Source: SCBR16-9 sp964537975
GTDB taxonomy: Bacteria; Hydrogenedentota; Hydrogenedentia; Hydrogenedentales; SCBR16-9
Assembly (NCBI GenBank): GCA_964537975.1
Contig: CAZIDP010000002.1
Coordinates: forward strand, 146,089 to 210,088
Direction: 5' to 3'
Length of the DNA stretch: 64,000 nucleotides
Of the stretch, positions 27,198 through 36,067 are shown piece by piece. The translations under genes and the position numbers were made by a program. The notes below the pieces were generated by a model. The model was not told where the DNA came from and did not search any database. It worked only from the letters and a program-made list of their open reading frames with translations. Position 1 is the first letter of the stretch. The number at the start of each line of letters is the position of its first letter.

Positions 27198-27863
27198 TTA
27201 TTCTGTAAACAATACACCTGAATTACATGCCCGTATGGATTCTATGGCATCCAGATAAGATTCGCTGTTAAAAATAAATGAACCAGCAACCAGTACATTA
27301 GCTCCAGCCTCTATTACAGCTTGGGCTGTTGTGCTGTCTATTCCGCCATCTACTTCCAAGTCCCTGTCATCAATCATGGCCCGTATATTTTGTATCTTTG
27401 GCAACATTTCAGGTATAAATTTTTGTCCTCCAAAGCCAGGATTCACCGTCATGACCAACACCATATCCACCAAGTCCACCAGATACTCAATTTCATCTTC
27501 AGAGGTTCCAGGATTTAATACAATCCCTGCTTGACAACCCAAACTTTTGATTTTGCTCAGAGTTCGGTGTGGATGTCGGGCTGCTTCTATATGAAATGTG
27601 ATGATATCTGCTCCAGCATTGGCAAAATCTTCAACATAGGCATCGGGATTGTCAATCATCAGATGTACGTCTAATGGAACCGAACTATGAGGGCGAATTG
27701 CAGCCACTACAGGAGGTCCAATCGTAATGTTTGGAGCAAAATGTCCATCCATGACATCTACATGAATCATATCGGCACCTGCTTCAATCACCGTACGTAT
27801 TTCATCTCCTAAGCGGGCAAAATCACTTGCCAGAATGGATGGTGCAATCTGTAACTTGGCCAC
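27198..27863 (-). CDS. rpe: Ribulose-phosphate 3-epimerase
   Basis: TIM-barrel epimerase interconverting ribulose-5-phosphate and xylulose-5-phosphate in the pentose phosphate pathway. The family metal site is seen in PSILASDF, HVDVMDGHFAPNITIGP with the catalytic Asp, VHLMI with its His, VNPGFGGQKF, and DGGID with the second catalytic Asp. Length 221 is typical. Start is GTG 27863 with AAGGAG upstream. It is the last gene of the reverse-strand run ybaB-fmt-rsmB-PASTA-rpe, an order also found in other bacteria. Confidence 0.95.
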   Translation of the reverse strand: MAKLQIAPSILASDFARLGDEIRTVIEAGADMIHVDVMDGHFAPNITIGPPVVAAIRPHSSVPLDVHLMIDNPDAYVEDFANAGADIITFHIEAARHPHRTLSKIKSLGCQAGIVLNPGTSEDEIEYLVDLVDMVLVMTVNPGFGGQKFIPEMLPKIQNIRAMIDDRDLEVDGGIDSTTAQAVIEAGANVLVAGSFIFNSESYLDAIESIRACNSGVLFTE

Positions 27864-28028
27864 TATACAAAAATCTCCTTAAAGTTAGTAAATGATTTCC
27901 AAAATATGTGGAGTTCAAATCAGCAATTGGTAAAAACTTTCCCCCGGAACAAAAACAACACGCACAGTACTCCTGTAGCTTTTACATTGAGAAGCGAAGA
28001 AACCAGTTAAAATCAACTCCTGCTTTTT

Positions 28029-29159
28029 TTAACGGCTGCGCACTGGAGGATTTCCATCTTCTAAATGGTAAGATGCATGCAGCTCACCGCCAACATAAAT
28101 CTCAACACGGGCTTCACCCACATAATAAACCGGGATTCTTATTGTGCTCCCCATGACTCGTACTTCGCGAGAATTTTCATCGTACGCCGGCGGATACCGG
28201 CGCAATGTTTCCCGGTTTCCCCGCTGGTCTATTATATCTACATGGGTTTCTTCGGAATACCAGGTAAAGGGCATTACATGTCGTACCTCTGTTTCATACC
28301 GTGTAACTACCACTTCTGGTCTGGCTTCTTCAGATTCTAAACGAATTTCATAGGTTACTACCTGCCCCTGATATACAAGCGTGTCAGGTGGTGGTTCTTG
28401 ATTTAATATGACATTGCTGCGAGCATTGGGATAATCTACTTCAACTGGCACCAGCGTGATACCTAATCCTGCAACACGTTGTTTTGCATCTTCGACCGAA
28501 AGACCTCTTATATCCGGCATGAACTCCCGGGCACTTTCCATGCTGTCACTCAACAATAAATGTATGGCATCCTGATTGGCAATCTGCGAACCAGGCGTGG
28601 GATATTGTGCCAAAACAACATCACGTGCTTCATGGTGAGGGATACGCGCTATTGAACCTGTACGGAAACGTGACTGCTCAAGTTCTCGCTGGGCATCTTG
28701 AAACGTTTTCTGAACAAGATTAGGTGCCTTTAAGAAGTCTGTTCCCATACTCACCGTTGGAATAACCTTGCGACCGGTACGCACCACACGACCAGCAGCC
28801 GGTCGCTGTGATATGACATGAGATTCCGGTATGCCTGGATGTGGCACCTGCTCTATCTTGCCCATTTCGAGCCCTTGTTCCACCAGGTACAAAGAAGCAT
28901 CTGTTATTGGTAAGCCGACAATATTGGGTACGGTAACATGCTCACCACCTTCCAATACCTGACTAAACACAAAATACCCAGATAGCGCCATAACTGCCAG
29001 AAACACGACAAGTGCAAGTGACCATTGTATGCTCCAGGCAAAAAAACGGAGTACGAAAAAAAATACTCCTAGGATACTTTCCGAAATCGTGTCAAGTAAA
29101 AACCGTCCAAGGCTGCGTCGGTTAGGTTTGTCTGATATTGACCTTTGGTTATTTTCCAC
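28029..29159 (-). CDS. Membrane-anchored PASTA-domain protein
   Basis: A single N-terminal transmembrane helix (FFFVLRFFAWSIQWSLALVV and the hydrophobic stretch after it) is followed by three PASTA domains: VTVPNIVGLPITDASLYL, the LKAPNLVQKTFQDAQREL unit and MPDIRGLSVEDAKQRV. A C-terminal region of about 90 residues (YETEVRHVMPFTWYSEETHV onward) looks like a beta domain of unknown type. PASTA units bind peptidoglycan fragments, but here there is no kinase or transpeptidase attached. The frame is open back to 29405, inside rsmB; GTG 29159 with GGAG upstream is the best start I can find and still overlaps rsmB by 91 bases. The neighbourhood (rsmB, rpe) matches that of PASTA proteins in deltaproteobacteria. 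Confidence 0.8.
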   Translation of the reverse strand: MENNQRSISDKPNRRSLGRFLLDTISESILGVFFFVLRFFAWSIQWSLALVVFLAVMALSGYFVFSQVLEGGEHVTVPNIVGLPITDASLYLVEQGLEMGKIEQVPHPGIPESHVISQRPAAGRVVRTGRKVIPTVSMGTDFLKAPNLVQKTFQDAQRELEQSRFRTGSIARIPHHEARDVVLAQYPTPGSQIANQDAIHLLLSDSMESAREFMPDIRGLSVEDAKQRVAGLGITLVPVEVDYPNARSNVILNQEPPPDTLVYQGQVVTYEIRLESEEARPEVVVTRYETEVRHVMPFTWYSEETHVDIIDQRGNRETLRRYPPAYDENSREVRVMGSTIRIPVYYVGEARVEIYVGGELHASYHLEDGNPPVRSR

Positions 29160-30406
29160 GGATTTAATAGCTCCGGACCTTCTTCTAATTGAACTTGACC
29201 ATCTGCAAGGATGGCATTGGTGATTTGTTCTGTTTCCTGGCTGGTATATGTGCAAACGGAATATACAATACACCCACCATTTTTGCAAAGTTTGATGGCT
29301 GATCGCAATAACATCTCTTGTAATACCGCCAACCGCGATAAGGTTTCTGGACTTGTACGCCATTTCAGGTCGGGGTGCCGTCGTATGGTACCCAATCCGG
29401 AACAAGGCGCGTCGACTAGAATTCTGTCAAAAGATGATGCTGAAAACGGGGGAGAGGTGCCATCACCCGCCACCACATGCAAACTGTTGATTTTCAGGCG
29501 GTCTGCGTTCTCAAGTATAGCATGAATTTTACGCGTATTTATTTCCATCGTCACAATAGATGCCTGGTCTGATGTCAATTGGGCGATATGGGTAGATTTT
29601 CCACCCGGTGCCGCACACATATCGAGAATACGTTCCCCTTTTTGCGGTGTTAACAAATGCGGTGCCAACATGGATGCAGGGTCTTGCATTATAAATTGGC
29701 CATCCTGAAACCACTTGCTTCGCAAGGGTGATTTCCCTTCTGCCAGGGTAAGTTCTTCCGGAATCGTAGTTACTTTATTGGTTATTATCCCTGATTTTTC
29801 TAGCCTGTCCTGAAGGGACATATAATCATCATGTAATGTATTTATACGTAAACAGGATGGAGCAGGAGTGTTTATAGTTTGGCATATGCGCTCGAGTTGA
29901 TCCTCACCAAACTGAGTTTTCCAAAGTGATATTAACCAGACAGGTATAGAGTATCGAACAGACATGTACTGCTCAACATTTTTTTCAAGGTCCGGTAGAT
30001 TTACTTCATCAATACTTTTCGGAGCTTTTCTGAGTATGGCATTAACCAGCCGGGCCGTACCGGCATGTCCACGTTTTTTCGCAAGTTCAACTGATGTATG
30101 AACCATGGCAGGCGTCGTTACCTGATTGCAAAATATCGATTGAAAAATGGCCATCCTTAAAATAGTGAGTATAGATAAGGGTAATTTTTTCAATGGTTGC
30201 GTACATATAATCCCGAGAACATGATCGCACAATAATATATGGCGTACTGTGCCATATACCAGTTGTGTGAGGAATCGACGCCCACGGTCTGACGGAGCTT
30301 TCCGACGTATTGTTTTATCCAGTGAGGTATCCAGATGCATGTTACGCTCATCAAATACTCGCAACAAAACATCAATAGCAGCATCACGTACGGGATCAAT
30401 TGGCAT
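29069..30406 (-). CDS. rsmB: 16S rRNA (cytosine-967-C5) methyltransferase
   Basis: RsmB (Sun/Fmu) methylates C5 of a cytosine in 16S rRNA with SAM. An N-terminal NusB-like RNA-binding domain (about 1-140, RDAAIDVLLRVFDERNMHLD) precedes the Rossmann methyltransferase: ILDMCAAPGGKSTHIAQL for SAM, VDAPCSGLGTIRRHPDLKW with the cysteine of motif IV, and VYSVCTYTSQETE with the catalytic cysteine of motif VI. Length 445 is typical. Start ATG 30406 has AGGGGG upstream. Its 3' end overlaps the PASTA gene by about 91 bases if that start is right, and fmt ends 75 bases upstream. Confidence 0.94.
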   Translation of the reverse strand: MPIDPVRDAAIDVLLRVFDERNMHLDTSLDKTIRRKAPSDRGRRFLTQLVYGTVRHILLCDHVLGIICTQPLKKLPLSILTILRMAIFQSIFCNQVTTPAMVHTSVELAKKRGHAGTARLVNAILRKAPKSIDEVNLPDLEKNVEQYMSVRYSIPVWLISLWKTQFGEDQLERICQTINTPAPSCLRINTLHDDYMSLQDRLEKSGIITNKVTTIPEELTLAEGKSPLRSKWFQDGQFIMQDPASMLAPHLLTPQKGERILDMCAAPGGKSTHIAQLTSDQASIVTMEINTRKIHAILENADRLKINSLHVVAGDGTSPPFSASSFDRILVDAPCSGLGTIRRHPDLKWRTSPETLSRLAVLQEMLLRSAIKLCKNGGCIVYSVCTYTSQETEQITNAILADGQVQLEEGPELLNPWKITKGQYQTNLTDAALDGFYLTRFRKVS

Positions 30407-30481
30407 CTGTGCCCCCTGAAAAAAAGGTATTTAAAAGCTAAAAGTAGAAGTAATAAGCACCATGAATGAAGTGTTTTAAAT

Positions 30482-31426
30482 TCATTCAATTATTGATTCA
30501 AAACAATCACCTGGGCGTATTGAATGTCCCCGCATAAAATCACCCGAGTGCATGATTTTTTTACCTGGCGCCTGCACCGTCAAGATTTCCAAAAGGGCAT
30601 CATTGGTTGCTACAAAAAAACTGTGCTTGTTGACCTCAACAATCTCGCCAGCTTTCGTAATGGTATCTGACGAAACGTTGTGAAGCTTCGTTTTAAGGAT
30701 GCGAAATACCTGACCGTTAAAAAGACAATGGGCAATTGGCCAGGGTTGTAATGCACGTACCTGGTTATGAATTTCCCAACCACTGCGAGACCAATCTATG
30801 CGACCATCCTCTTTAGTAATAATACGCGAAAATGTTACTTCAGCAGCATTTTGGGGGGTAAATTGTGCAGTATTTTCATCAACTTGTCGCATACCCTCCA
30901 GCATCAGTTTTGCACCGAGTTCAGCGAGTTGGTCACTTAATATAGGACTGCTGACATCTGAATCAATAGGAACAGATTCTTGTAACAAGACATCACCTGC
31001 ATCCATTTCAAGCATTATGCGCATTATGCTCACGCCGGTTTGGGTGTCACCTTTCCAAATTGCCGTTTGGATAGGAGATGGGCCACGCCAGCGTGGCAAT
31101 AAGCTGGGATGAACATTTAACCAGCCCTTAGCGGGGACATCCAGGAGAGGTTGTTTCAATAGACGGCCATAGGCAGCCACCGTACAAATTTCCGGAGCTT
31201 GTTTTTTTAACCAGGACTCGAAAGTACCATCATTGAGTTTGGCTGGCTGATGTACCGGGATACCCAATGCTTCTCCGGCAACTTTAACAGGGGGAGGGAG
31301 CAACTTCTTACTCCGGCCTTGCGGACGATCTGGCTGGCAAACTATCGCGGTTATCTCATGATGTCTCGAAATAGCCTGTAACGTCGGGACAGCCAGTTCT
31401 GGTGTACCAAAAAACACTGTACGCAC
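30482..31426 (-). CDS. fmt: Methionyl-tRNA formyltransferase
   Basis: Fmt formylates initiator Met-tRNA using 10-formyl-THF. Family marks: FFGTPELAVPTLQAI at the N-terminus, NVHPSLLPRWRGPSPIQTAI with the catalytic Asn and His, GVSIMRI, and DAGDVLLQE with the catalytic Asp; the C-terminal OB-like domain (about 205-314) binds the tRNA. Length 314 is normal. The start is GTG 31426, which overlaps the ybaB stop by one base (TAGTG), with AGGG upstream, so translation is coupled. The deformylase gene that often accompanies fmt is absent from this window. Confidence 0.95.
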   Translation of the reverse strand: MRTVFFGTPELAVPTLQAISRHHEITAIVCQPDRPQGRSKKLLPPPVKVAGEALGIPVHQPAKLNDGTFESWLKKQAPEICTVAAYGRLLKQPLLDVPAKGWLNVHPSLLPRWRGPSPIQTAIWKGDTQTGVSIMRIMLEMDAGDVLLQESVPIDSDVSSPILSDQLAELGAKLMLEGMRQVDENTAQFTPQNAAEVTFSRIITKEDGRIDWSRSGWEIHNQVRALQPWPIAHCLFNGQVFRILKTKLHNVSSDTITKAGEIVEVNKHSFFVATNDALLEILTVQAPGKKIMHSGDFMRGHSIRPGDCFESIIE

Positions 31427-31758
31427 TAAGTTAACCCTGGAATGTCAATTCCCCCGGTCATTTCAGTCATACGCTCTTTTACAAGTTCCCGGGCCTTGTC
31501 CATGGCATCGTTTATAGCAGCTCGCACCAGGGTTTCGAGCATTTCCGGGTCTTCTCTATCAATGACCTCTGGATCTATTTTCAAATCCAACAGTTCCATT
31601 TTGCCAGATACCATCACCTTCACCATGCCACCACCAGAAGAAGCTTCAATGCGTTCATCTGCGAGTTTTTCTTTGAAAGCATCAATGTTATTCTTTAATT
31701 CCATGGCCTGCTTCAGCATGCCACTCATTTTGCCTAAATCGCCTAATCCCTTGAACAC
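31426..31758 (-). CDS. ybaB: YbaB/EbfC family nucleoid-associated protein
   Basis: Small DNA-binding protein of the YbaB/EbfC family, usually next to dnaX/recR but here leading the fmt-rsmB operon. The sequence starts VFKGLGDLGKMSGMLKQAMEL, as family members do, and contains the conserved GGGMVKVMVSGKMELLDLKIDPEV, EMLETLVRAAINDAMDKARE and the tail MTEMTGGIDIPG. A TTG at 31791 opens the frame 11 codons earlier, but GTG 31758 has AAAGGA at a good distance and matches the family N-terminus; this gives 110 residues. Confidence 0.92.
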   Translation of the reverse strand: MFKGLGDLGKMSGMLKQAMELKNNIDAFKEKLADERIEASSGGGMVKVMVSGKMELLDLKIDPEVIDREDPEMLETLVRAAINDAMDKARELVKERMTEMTGGIDIPGLT

Positions 31759-31857
31759 GTTAGACTTATCCTTTCTGTCGGTAGATTTCAATTAATTATA
31801 AAGTATAGCTGGTTTTCAGCAATACAAGCAAGACATCCTGAATGAACATACAACACA

Positions 31858-32631
31858 TTATTCGGAAATCTTCTGAAATTCATCTCTTTCATGCCAATCT
31901 TTGCTGGCAACATCCCAGGTACGTGCCCAATAAATGAATGGTGTATCGACTGCTGCAATGATAACTTTTATAAAATACTTACCGACTGCCAGTTGCATTG
32001 CAGTTGCCAAATCAAATATTGCCCACCATACCACCAGTCCATAAACAACCGTATCCAGTGCTTGCGAAGTCATTGTAGACAGATTGTTACGGAGCCAAAG
32101 GTGCTTTCCTTTGGTCCGACGTTTCAGCATATGAAACATCCATACATCATGCGTTTGGCTTATCAGATAGGCCAATAAAGAACCAAACACAAATCGCGGG
32201 GTAACGCCAAAAAGAACGGACAAGGCACCATGAACATTCTCTGACCATTCTTGTTGATCAGGTCGAACATTCGTAGGCAAGAACTCAAGACTGAGTAATC
32301 CCATGATCACCGCGATGACACTGGCGGAAAATCCCATGAGAACTGCCCGGTTTGCTTCTCGTTTACCGTATCGTTCTCCCAAAAGGTCTGTCGCGAAATA
32401 AATACCTGAGTAAAGTATGACTCCCATACTCGTGCTTATTCCAAAAACAGTGGTGATTTTTGGTCCCAGTAAGTTGCACAGCAAAATATTCAACACAATA
32501 ACACTGTACAAACCCATTTTTCCGAAAATTCGAAAAAGTAACAATGTCAACACTAAATCAAGACACACTATGGTAAGCCAGAGCAGTTCTTGATAATTTG
32601 CAAATGCTTCCGCCAAAAAGCCAGGTAACAT
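31858..32631 (-). CDS. yhhQ: Queuosine precursor transporter (YhhQ family)
   Basis: Inner-membrane protein of the YhhQ/VUT family, which imports preQ0/preQ1 for the tRNA base queuosine. Six or so hydrophobic helices are visible. Family marks are ATDLLGERYGKREANRAV in the second helix-loop region and LISQTHDVWMFHMLKRRTKGKHLWLRNNLSTM in the second half, followed by SQALDTVVYG. Start ATG 32631 is preceded by AGGGGAA. It ends 100 bases before ybaB on the same strand. No queuosine synthesis gene is present in this window. Confidence 0.9.
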   Translation of the reverse strand: MLPGFLAEAFANYQELLWLTIVCLDLVLTLLLFRIFGKMGLYSVIVLNILLCNLLGPKITTVFGISTSMGVILYSGIYFATDLLGERYGKREANRAVLMGFSASVIAVIMGLLSLEFLPTNVRPDQQEWSENVHGALSVLFGVTPRFVFGSLLAYLISQTHDVWMFHMLKRRTKGKHLWLRNNLSTMTSQALDTVVYGLVVWWAIFDLATAMQLAVGKYFIKVIIAAVDTPFIYWARTWDVASKDWHERDEFQKISE

Positions 32632-32898
32632 GGATTCCCCTAACGCAAATTTGTAGAAATAACACGGAATTTAATTGGTTATTAAAACGATTTTTTCAAG
32701 CCTGCTTATTTCATCTTGAGATAATATATCTGCTTAATCAACCAGTCCCAACGTTTAACTATAAGCTACATCAGCAATAGTCAATAAAAATTTTGCCATC
32801 AAATGCCAATATTTTAGATACTTATTACATGATATATTTCTACTGAATCATACTGGTGTTTTATTAATTCACAAAACGTGTAATAAACAGGATCGACA

Positions 32899-33795
32899 AT
32901 GAAAGGTAATGGTATGAAAACAAGCGTAAGCAGATTTTGTATGGGTGTGGTAATGCTGTTTTGCAGTACTGCATATTCCAATGTGGAGGAAAGTGGAATG
33001 CAACTGTCGGTTATGTCATTCAATATTCGGTATGGTACCGCGAATGATGGTGATAATTCATGGCCAAACAGGAAAGACCTGGTTATCGATATGCTTCGTC
33101 AATACAATCCTGATGTGTTGGGTACACAGGAGATTCTTGATTTCCAGGTAGAATATCTGGCGAATAAATTGCCGGAATATGCCTGGGTCGGAGTTGGCCG
33201 ACATACAGATGGTACTGGTGAAATGGTTGCCGTTTTTTACAAGAAATCATTGTTCAATCTTCTTGGGCATGGTCATTTCTGGTTGTCGGAAACACCAGAC
33301 GTTCCCGGTTCAAAATCCTGGGACACAAGTTTAACCCGTATGGTTACTTGGCTTTTATTACAACCTATCGGCTCTGATGAAAAAATACTTTTAATTAACA
33401 CCCATTTTGACCACCGTGGTGAAGAAGCCAGGAGTGAAAGTGCGAAACTGATGGTTGAAATGGCTTCCTCATTGACAGATGGCCACACGACGGTAATCAT
33501 CACAGGAGATTTTAACGCGAAAGCAGAAGTATCTGATCCCTGGCAAACTTTTATTAATGCAGGTTATCTGGATACCAGGCTTGAAGTAGACAAGCCTGTC
33601 GGTCCAAATACAACTTGGAGTGCGTTTAAAGCTCCTGAACATGAAGCTGACAGCAGGATTGACTGGATTCTTTACAAAGGTGCGCATCAGACACTACATT
33701 GTGAAACAGTCTTATATAACATCGACGACAAATACCCCTCGGATCACTATCCAGTTTTCGCAATATTGCAGTCTTGTGCGCCTGAAAATTTATGA
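32899..33795 (+). CDS. Exported endonuclease/exonuclease/phosphatase (EEP) family protein
   Basis: Metal-dependent phosphoesterase of the DNase I/EEP fold with a signal peptide (SRFCMGVVMLFCSTAYS, cleavage near residue 27), so it acts in the periplasm or outside. Core motifs: VMSFNIRYG with the metal Asn, DVLGTQEI with the metal Glu, LINTHFDHRG, ITGDFNAK with Asp and Asn, and PSDHYPVFA with the final Asp-His. Substrates in this family range from nucleic acids to phospholipids and inositol phosphates; nothing here decides. AGGAT precedes ATG 32899. Monocistronic; divergent from yhhQ. Confidence 0.88.
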   Translation: MKGNGMKTSVSRFCMGVVMLFCSTAYSNVEESGMQLSVMSFNIRYGTANDGDNSWPNRKDLVIDMLRQYNPDVLGTQEILDFQVEYLANKLPEYAWVGVGRHTDGTGEMVAVFYKKSLFNLLGHGHFWLSETPDVPGSKSWDTSLTRMVTWLLLQPIGSDEKILLINTHFDHRGEEARSESAKLMVEMASSLTDGHTTVIITGDFNAKAEVSDPWQTFINAGYLDTRLEVDKPVGPNTTWSAFKAPEHEADSRIDWILYKGAHQTLHCETVLYNIDDKYPSDHYPVFAILQSCAPENL

Positions 33796-34088
33796 TTGCA
33801 ACGAGAAAAATTGCAGATTTTTGTGACTGGAATTCCTGCGTATATTTGATTTAATAGATTTTTTCCATCAAATTTTTACCTTACATAAATCATTGGAAAT
33901 AAAGACGTTACATGATTTATTATGCTGCTCAATTTCTGTAAGAGAATTTTTTCTATAAATTTATTGTTAAAATGCTTGACAAACTTTGATATGATGTGGT
34001 AAAAGCATCGTTGTAAACGAGCTCGCCACGCTATTTCTTTTTCTTTCAACCCTTGTAAAATTCTCTCTCAGAAAGGCAGGTGAATACT

Positions 34089-34223
34089 ATGCAGTGCACC
34101 TTGTGCAATGAGCACATCAACGACAATGACATGTCTTTTGGCGATGCCATCGAAGTTGAAGGTGAATACTGGCACACAGATTGTTACGAAGAGTACCACG
34201 AGGAAATCCTCGAAACGGTATAA
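34089..34223 (+). CDS. 44-residue zinc-site protein
   Basis: A very short, strongly supported gene: ATG 34089 follows AAGGCAGGTGA, runs 44 codons to TAA 34221-34223, and is followed by a good intrinsic terminator. The product starts MQCTLCNEHIND and has a C-x2-C pair (C3, C6) and a later H-x2-C (H29, C32 in YWHTDCYEEYH), a spacing like a LIM-type or treble-clef zinc site. It is acidic (many Glu/Asp) and lacks a signal peptide. A TTGACA at 33976 could be its -35 element. I do not recognise the family; a zinc-ribbon adaptor or a regulator of a neighbouring process is possible. Its isolated transcription unit suggests independent control. Confidence 0.75.
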   Translation: MQCTLCNEHINDNDMSFGDAIEVEGEYWHTDCYEEYHEEILETV

Positions 34224-34277
34224 AACCGAATTTCCTTCGTAAAATCAATCAACAAACCATATTGTCACTTTCGTATG

Positions 34278-34317
34278 ATACCCCGGGAACATTTTCAGGT
34301 TCCGGGGTATTTTACTT
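34278..34317 (+). terminator. Rho-independent terminator of the 44-residue gene
   Basis: The arms ATACCCCGGGAAC and GTTCCGGGGTAT pair with one bulged G, loop ATTTTCAG, followed by TTTTACTTT. It lies 54 bases after the stop codon. Confidence 0.88.
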
Positions 34318-34681
34318 TGAAGCAAATTGCAATAATAATTTATTGGATAGGGGGTGTATACTCCCAGAATGCATCCGATGAGTTACTGAGCAATTATTGC
34401 TCGAAGCTGCGAAATGTTGATTAGGTATGCTACAATTTGCATCTTACTGTCTGAGGGCAATCAGCGTATTTTTTTAGAATTTTGTTAAAAAATTGTTTTG
34501 ATGTGATATCACTGTTGGTATACATCAAATTTTCATTGTGCGATTGGCTAAATTTATTTCTGACAATGCATGATTGGCTTCCAATTATTAATTATTGTGT
34601 TGGAGACCAGGTTGCGTAATACGATGTATTGTTTTACCGACCACGTCTGTTCCGCACACCAAAATCAGGGGTGCTTGAATT
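34318..34681. other. AT-rich intergenic region before accA
   Basis: No open frame or RNA gene is supported here. It is AT-rich with several short T runs and should contain the accA promoter. I could not place a convincing promoter pair. Confidence 0.4.
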
Positions 34682-35665
34682 ATGATTCGAAAACGTTCCA
34701 CATCGGGAGGCGACACGATTCTCCCTTTCGAAAAAGAACTGTATGATATTGAAGAAGAACTGAAAAATGCCGAGGACCCTGAGCAACGTTCTGTGCTTCT
34801 GCAAAAAAAATCGGCTGCACGTGAAAGGATTTATCGGGATATTACACCCTGGGAAAGAATACTGTTGGCACGACATCCACAAAGACCGCGTATGCTTGAT
34901 TTCACGCAACGCATTTTTGAGGATTTTATCGAGTTACATGGTGACCGGGCCGTTGGCGACGATGCTGCTGTTATCTGCGGTATAGCGCGATTTAAAGGAG
35001 AAACCGTTTTTGTTGCTGGACAACAAAAAGGCATCAATACTGATGAAAAAGTAATGCGAAATTTTGGTATGGCTCATCCCCAGGGCTACCGCAAAGCCAT
35101 GCGTATTTTTAATCTGGCAGAACGGCTGGGGTTTCCTGTCATAACTTTTGTTGATACACCGGCAGCACACCCAGGAATCGATGCTGAACGTTACGGTCAG
35201 GGGCCGATCATAGCGCAAAGCTTGCTTTCTATGCTGAACCTTAATACACCCATTTTAACAATTGTATTAAGCGAGGGTGGTAGTGGTGGTGCCTTGGCCG
35301 TAGCTGTAGGTGATTGGGTGGCAATGTTTGAATATGCAATGTATGTTATTTGTCCACCAGAACGATGCGCGGAAATATTATGGCGTGATGTTGATAAAAA
35401 GGAACTTGCGGCATCTGCGATGCGGGTATCCGCTCCAGAACTCAAGGAACTGGGTGCTATTGATAAAATCTTACCCGAATTGGAAGGGGCTCACAGAAAC
35501 CCGGACGCAGCAGCAAAAGTAGTGGCAGATGAAATTTCCTTTTTCCTGGATGCTTGTAAAGAAAACCGTTGGAGTCGTGTAAACCGTCAAGAAAAATTTC
35601 GTAATATGGGTATGTGGGAAGACATGCCACAGGAAACCACCAATGGTAATAGTTCGATTGTTTAA
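34682..35665 (+). CDS. accA: Acetyl-CoA carboxylase carboxyltransferase subunit alpha
   Basis: AccA with AccD transfers CO2 from carboxybiotin to acetyl-CoA, the first step of fatty acid synthesis. Length 327 and sequence are typical: FEKELYDIEEELKNAE, TPWERILLARHPQRP, DFIELHGDRAVGDD, GHQKG-like AGQQKGINTDEK, NFGMAHPQGYRKAMR, FVDTPAAHPGIDAE, SEGGSGGALAVAVGD, and CAEILWRD. Start ATG 34682 follows AGGGGTG. It leads a forward run with the yggU-like gene and PNP. The partner accD is not in the window. Confidence 0.96.
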   Translation: MIRKRSTSGGDTILPFEKELYDIEEELKNAEDPEQRSVLLQKKSAARERIYRDITPWERILLARHPQRPRMLDFTQRIFEDFIELHGDRAVGDDAAVICGIARFKGETVFVAGQQKGINTDEKVMRNFGMAHPQGYRKAMRIFNLAERLGFPVITFVDTPAAHPGIDAERYGQGPIIAQSLLSMLNLNTPILTIVLSEGGSGGALAVAVGDWVAMFEYAMYVICPPERCAEILWRDVDKKELAASAMRVSAPELKELGAIDKILPELEGAHRNPDAAAKVVADEISFFLDACKENRWSRVNRQEKFRNMGMWEDMPQETTNGNSSIV

Positions 35666-35723
35666 TTCGAAATTTATAATCCTACTCGGTTTTTATGAAG
35701 TTTCCAAGTGAAGTTGTTATAAA

Positions 35724-36023
35724 ATGGATGAATGCAATAATAAACTGCAAGAAAAAGAGGGGTATCTTTTACTGCAGCTCCGGGTACAACCCAAAGCTTC
35801 CAAGAACAAGATTCAGCGAGATGACCATTGGGGCTACAGGGTTTACCTTACCGCACCTCCCATTGATGGAGAGGCAAACGAAGCATTGCGAACCTTTATG
35901 TCCAAAAAACTGGGTATTCCAAAGCAATGCGTATCGTTGGTAAATGGTGAAAAATCAAGAACGAAGACAATACGAATTGATGGCATGACTATGCCAAAGC
36001 TAATTACCAGGTTGTCAGATTGA
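35724..36023 (+). CDS. yggU: YggU/DUF167 family protein
   Basis: Small alpha/beta protein of the YggU (UPF0235/DUF167) family, function unknown. The diagnostic core is LRVQPKASKNKI, YRVYLTAPPIDGEANEAL and VSLVNGEKSRTKTIRI, which fits the family along its whole 99-residue length. It starts 58 bases after accA and ends 44 before PNP on the same strand. No strong ribosome site precedes ATG 35724. Confidence 0.9.
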   Translation: MDECNNKLQEKEGYLLLQLRVQPKASKNKIQRDDHWGYRVYLTAPPIDGEANEALRTFMSKKLGIPKQCVSLVNGEKSRTKTIRIDGMTMPKLITRLSD

Positions 36024-36067
36024 TAAACCGGATTGGGTGTATTGTTTGATTTTGTGAAAGGCATAAT

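Noticed and set aside
33964..34000. Possible promoter TTGACA with TATGAT before the small zinc-site gene
   Set aside because: The two boxes are only 8 bases apart, too close for one sigma-70 promoter, and no good -10 lies 17 bases after TTGACA.
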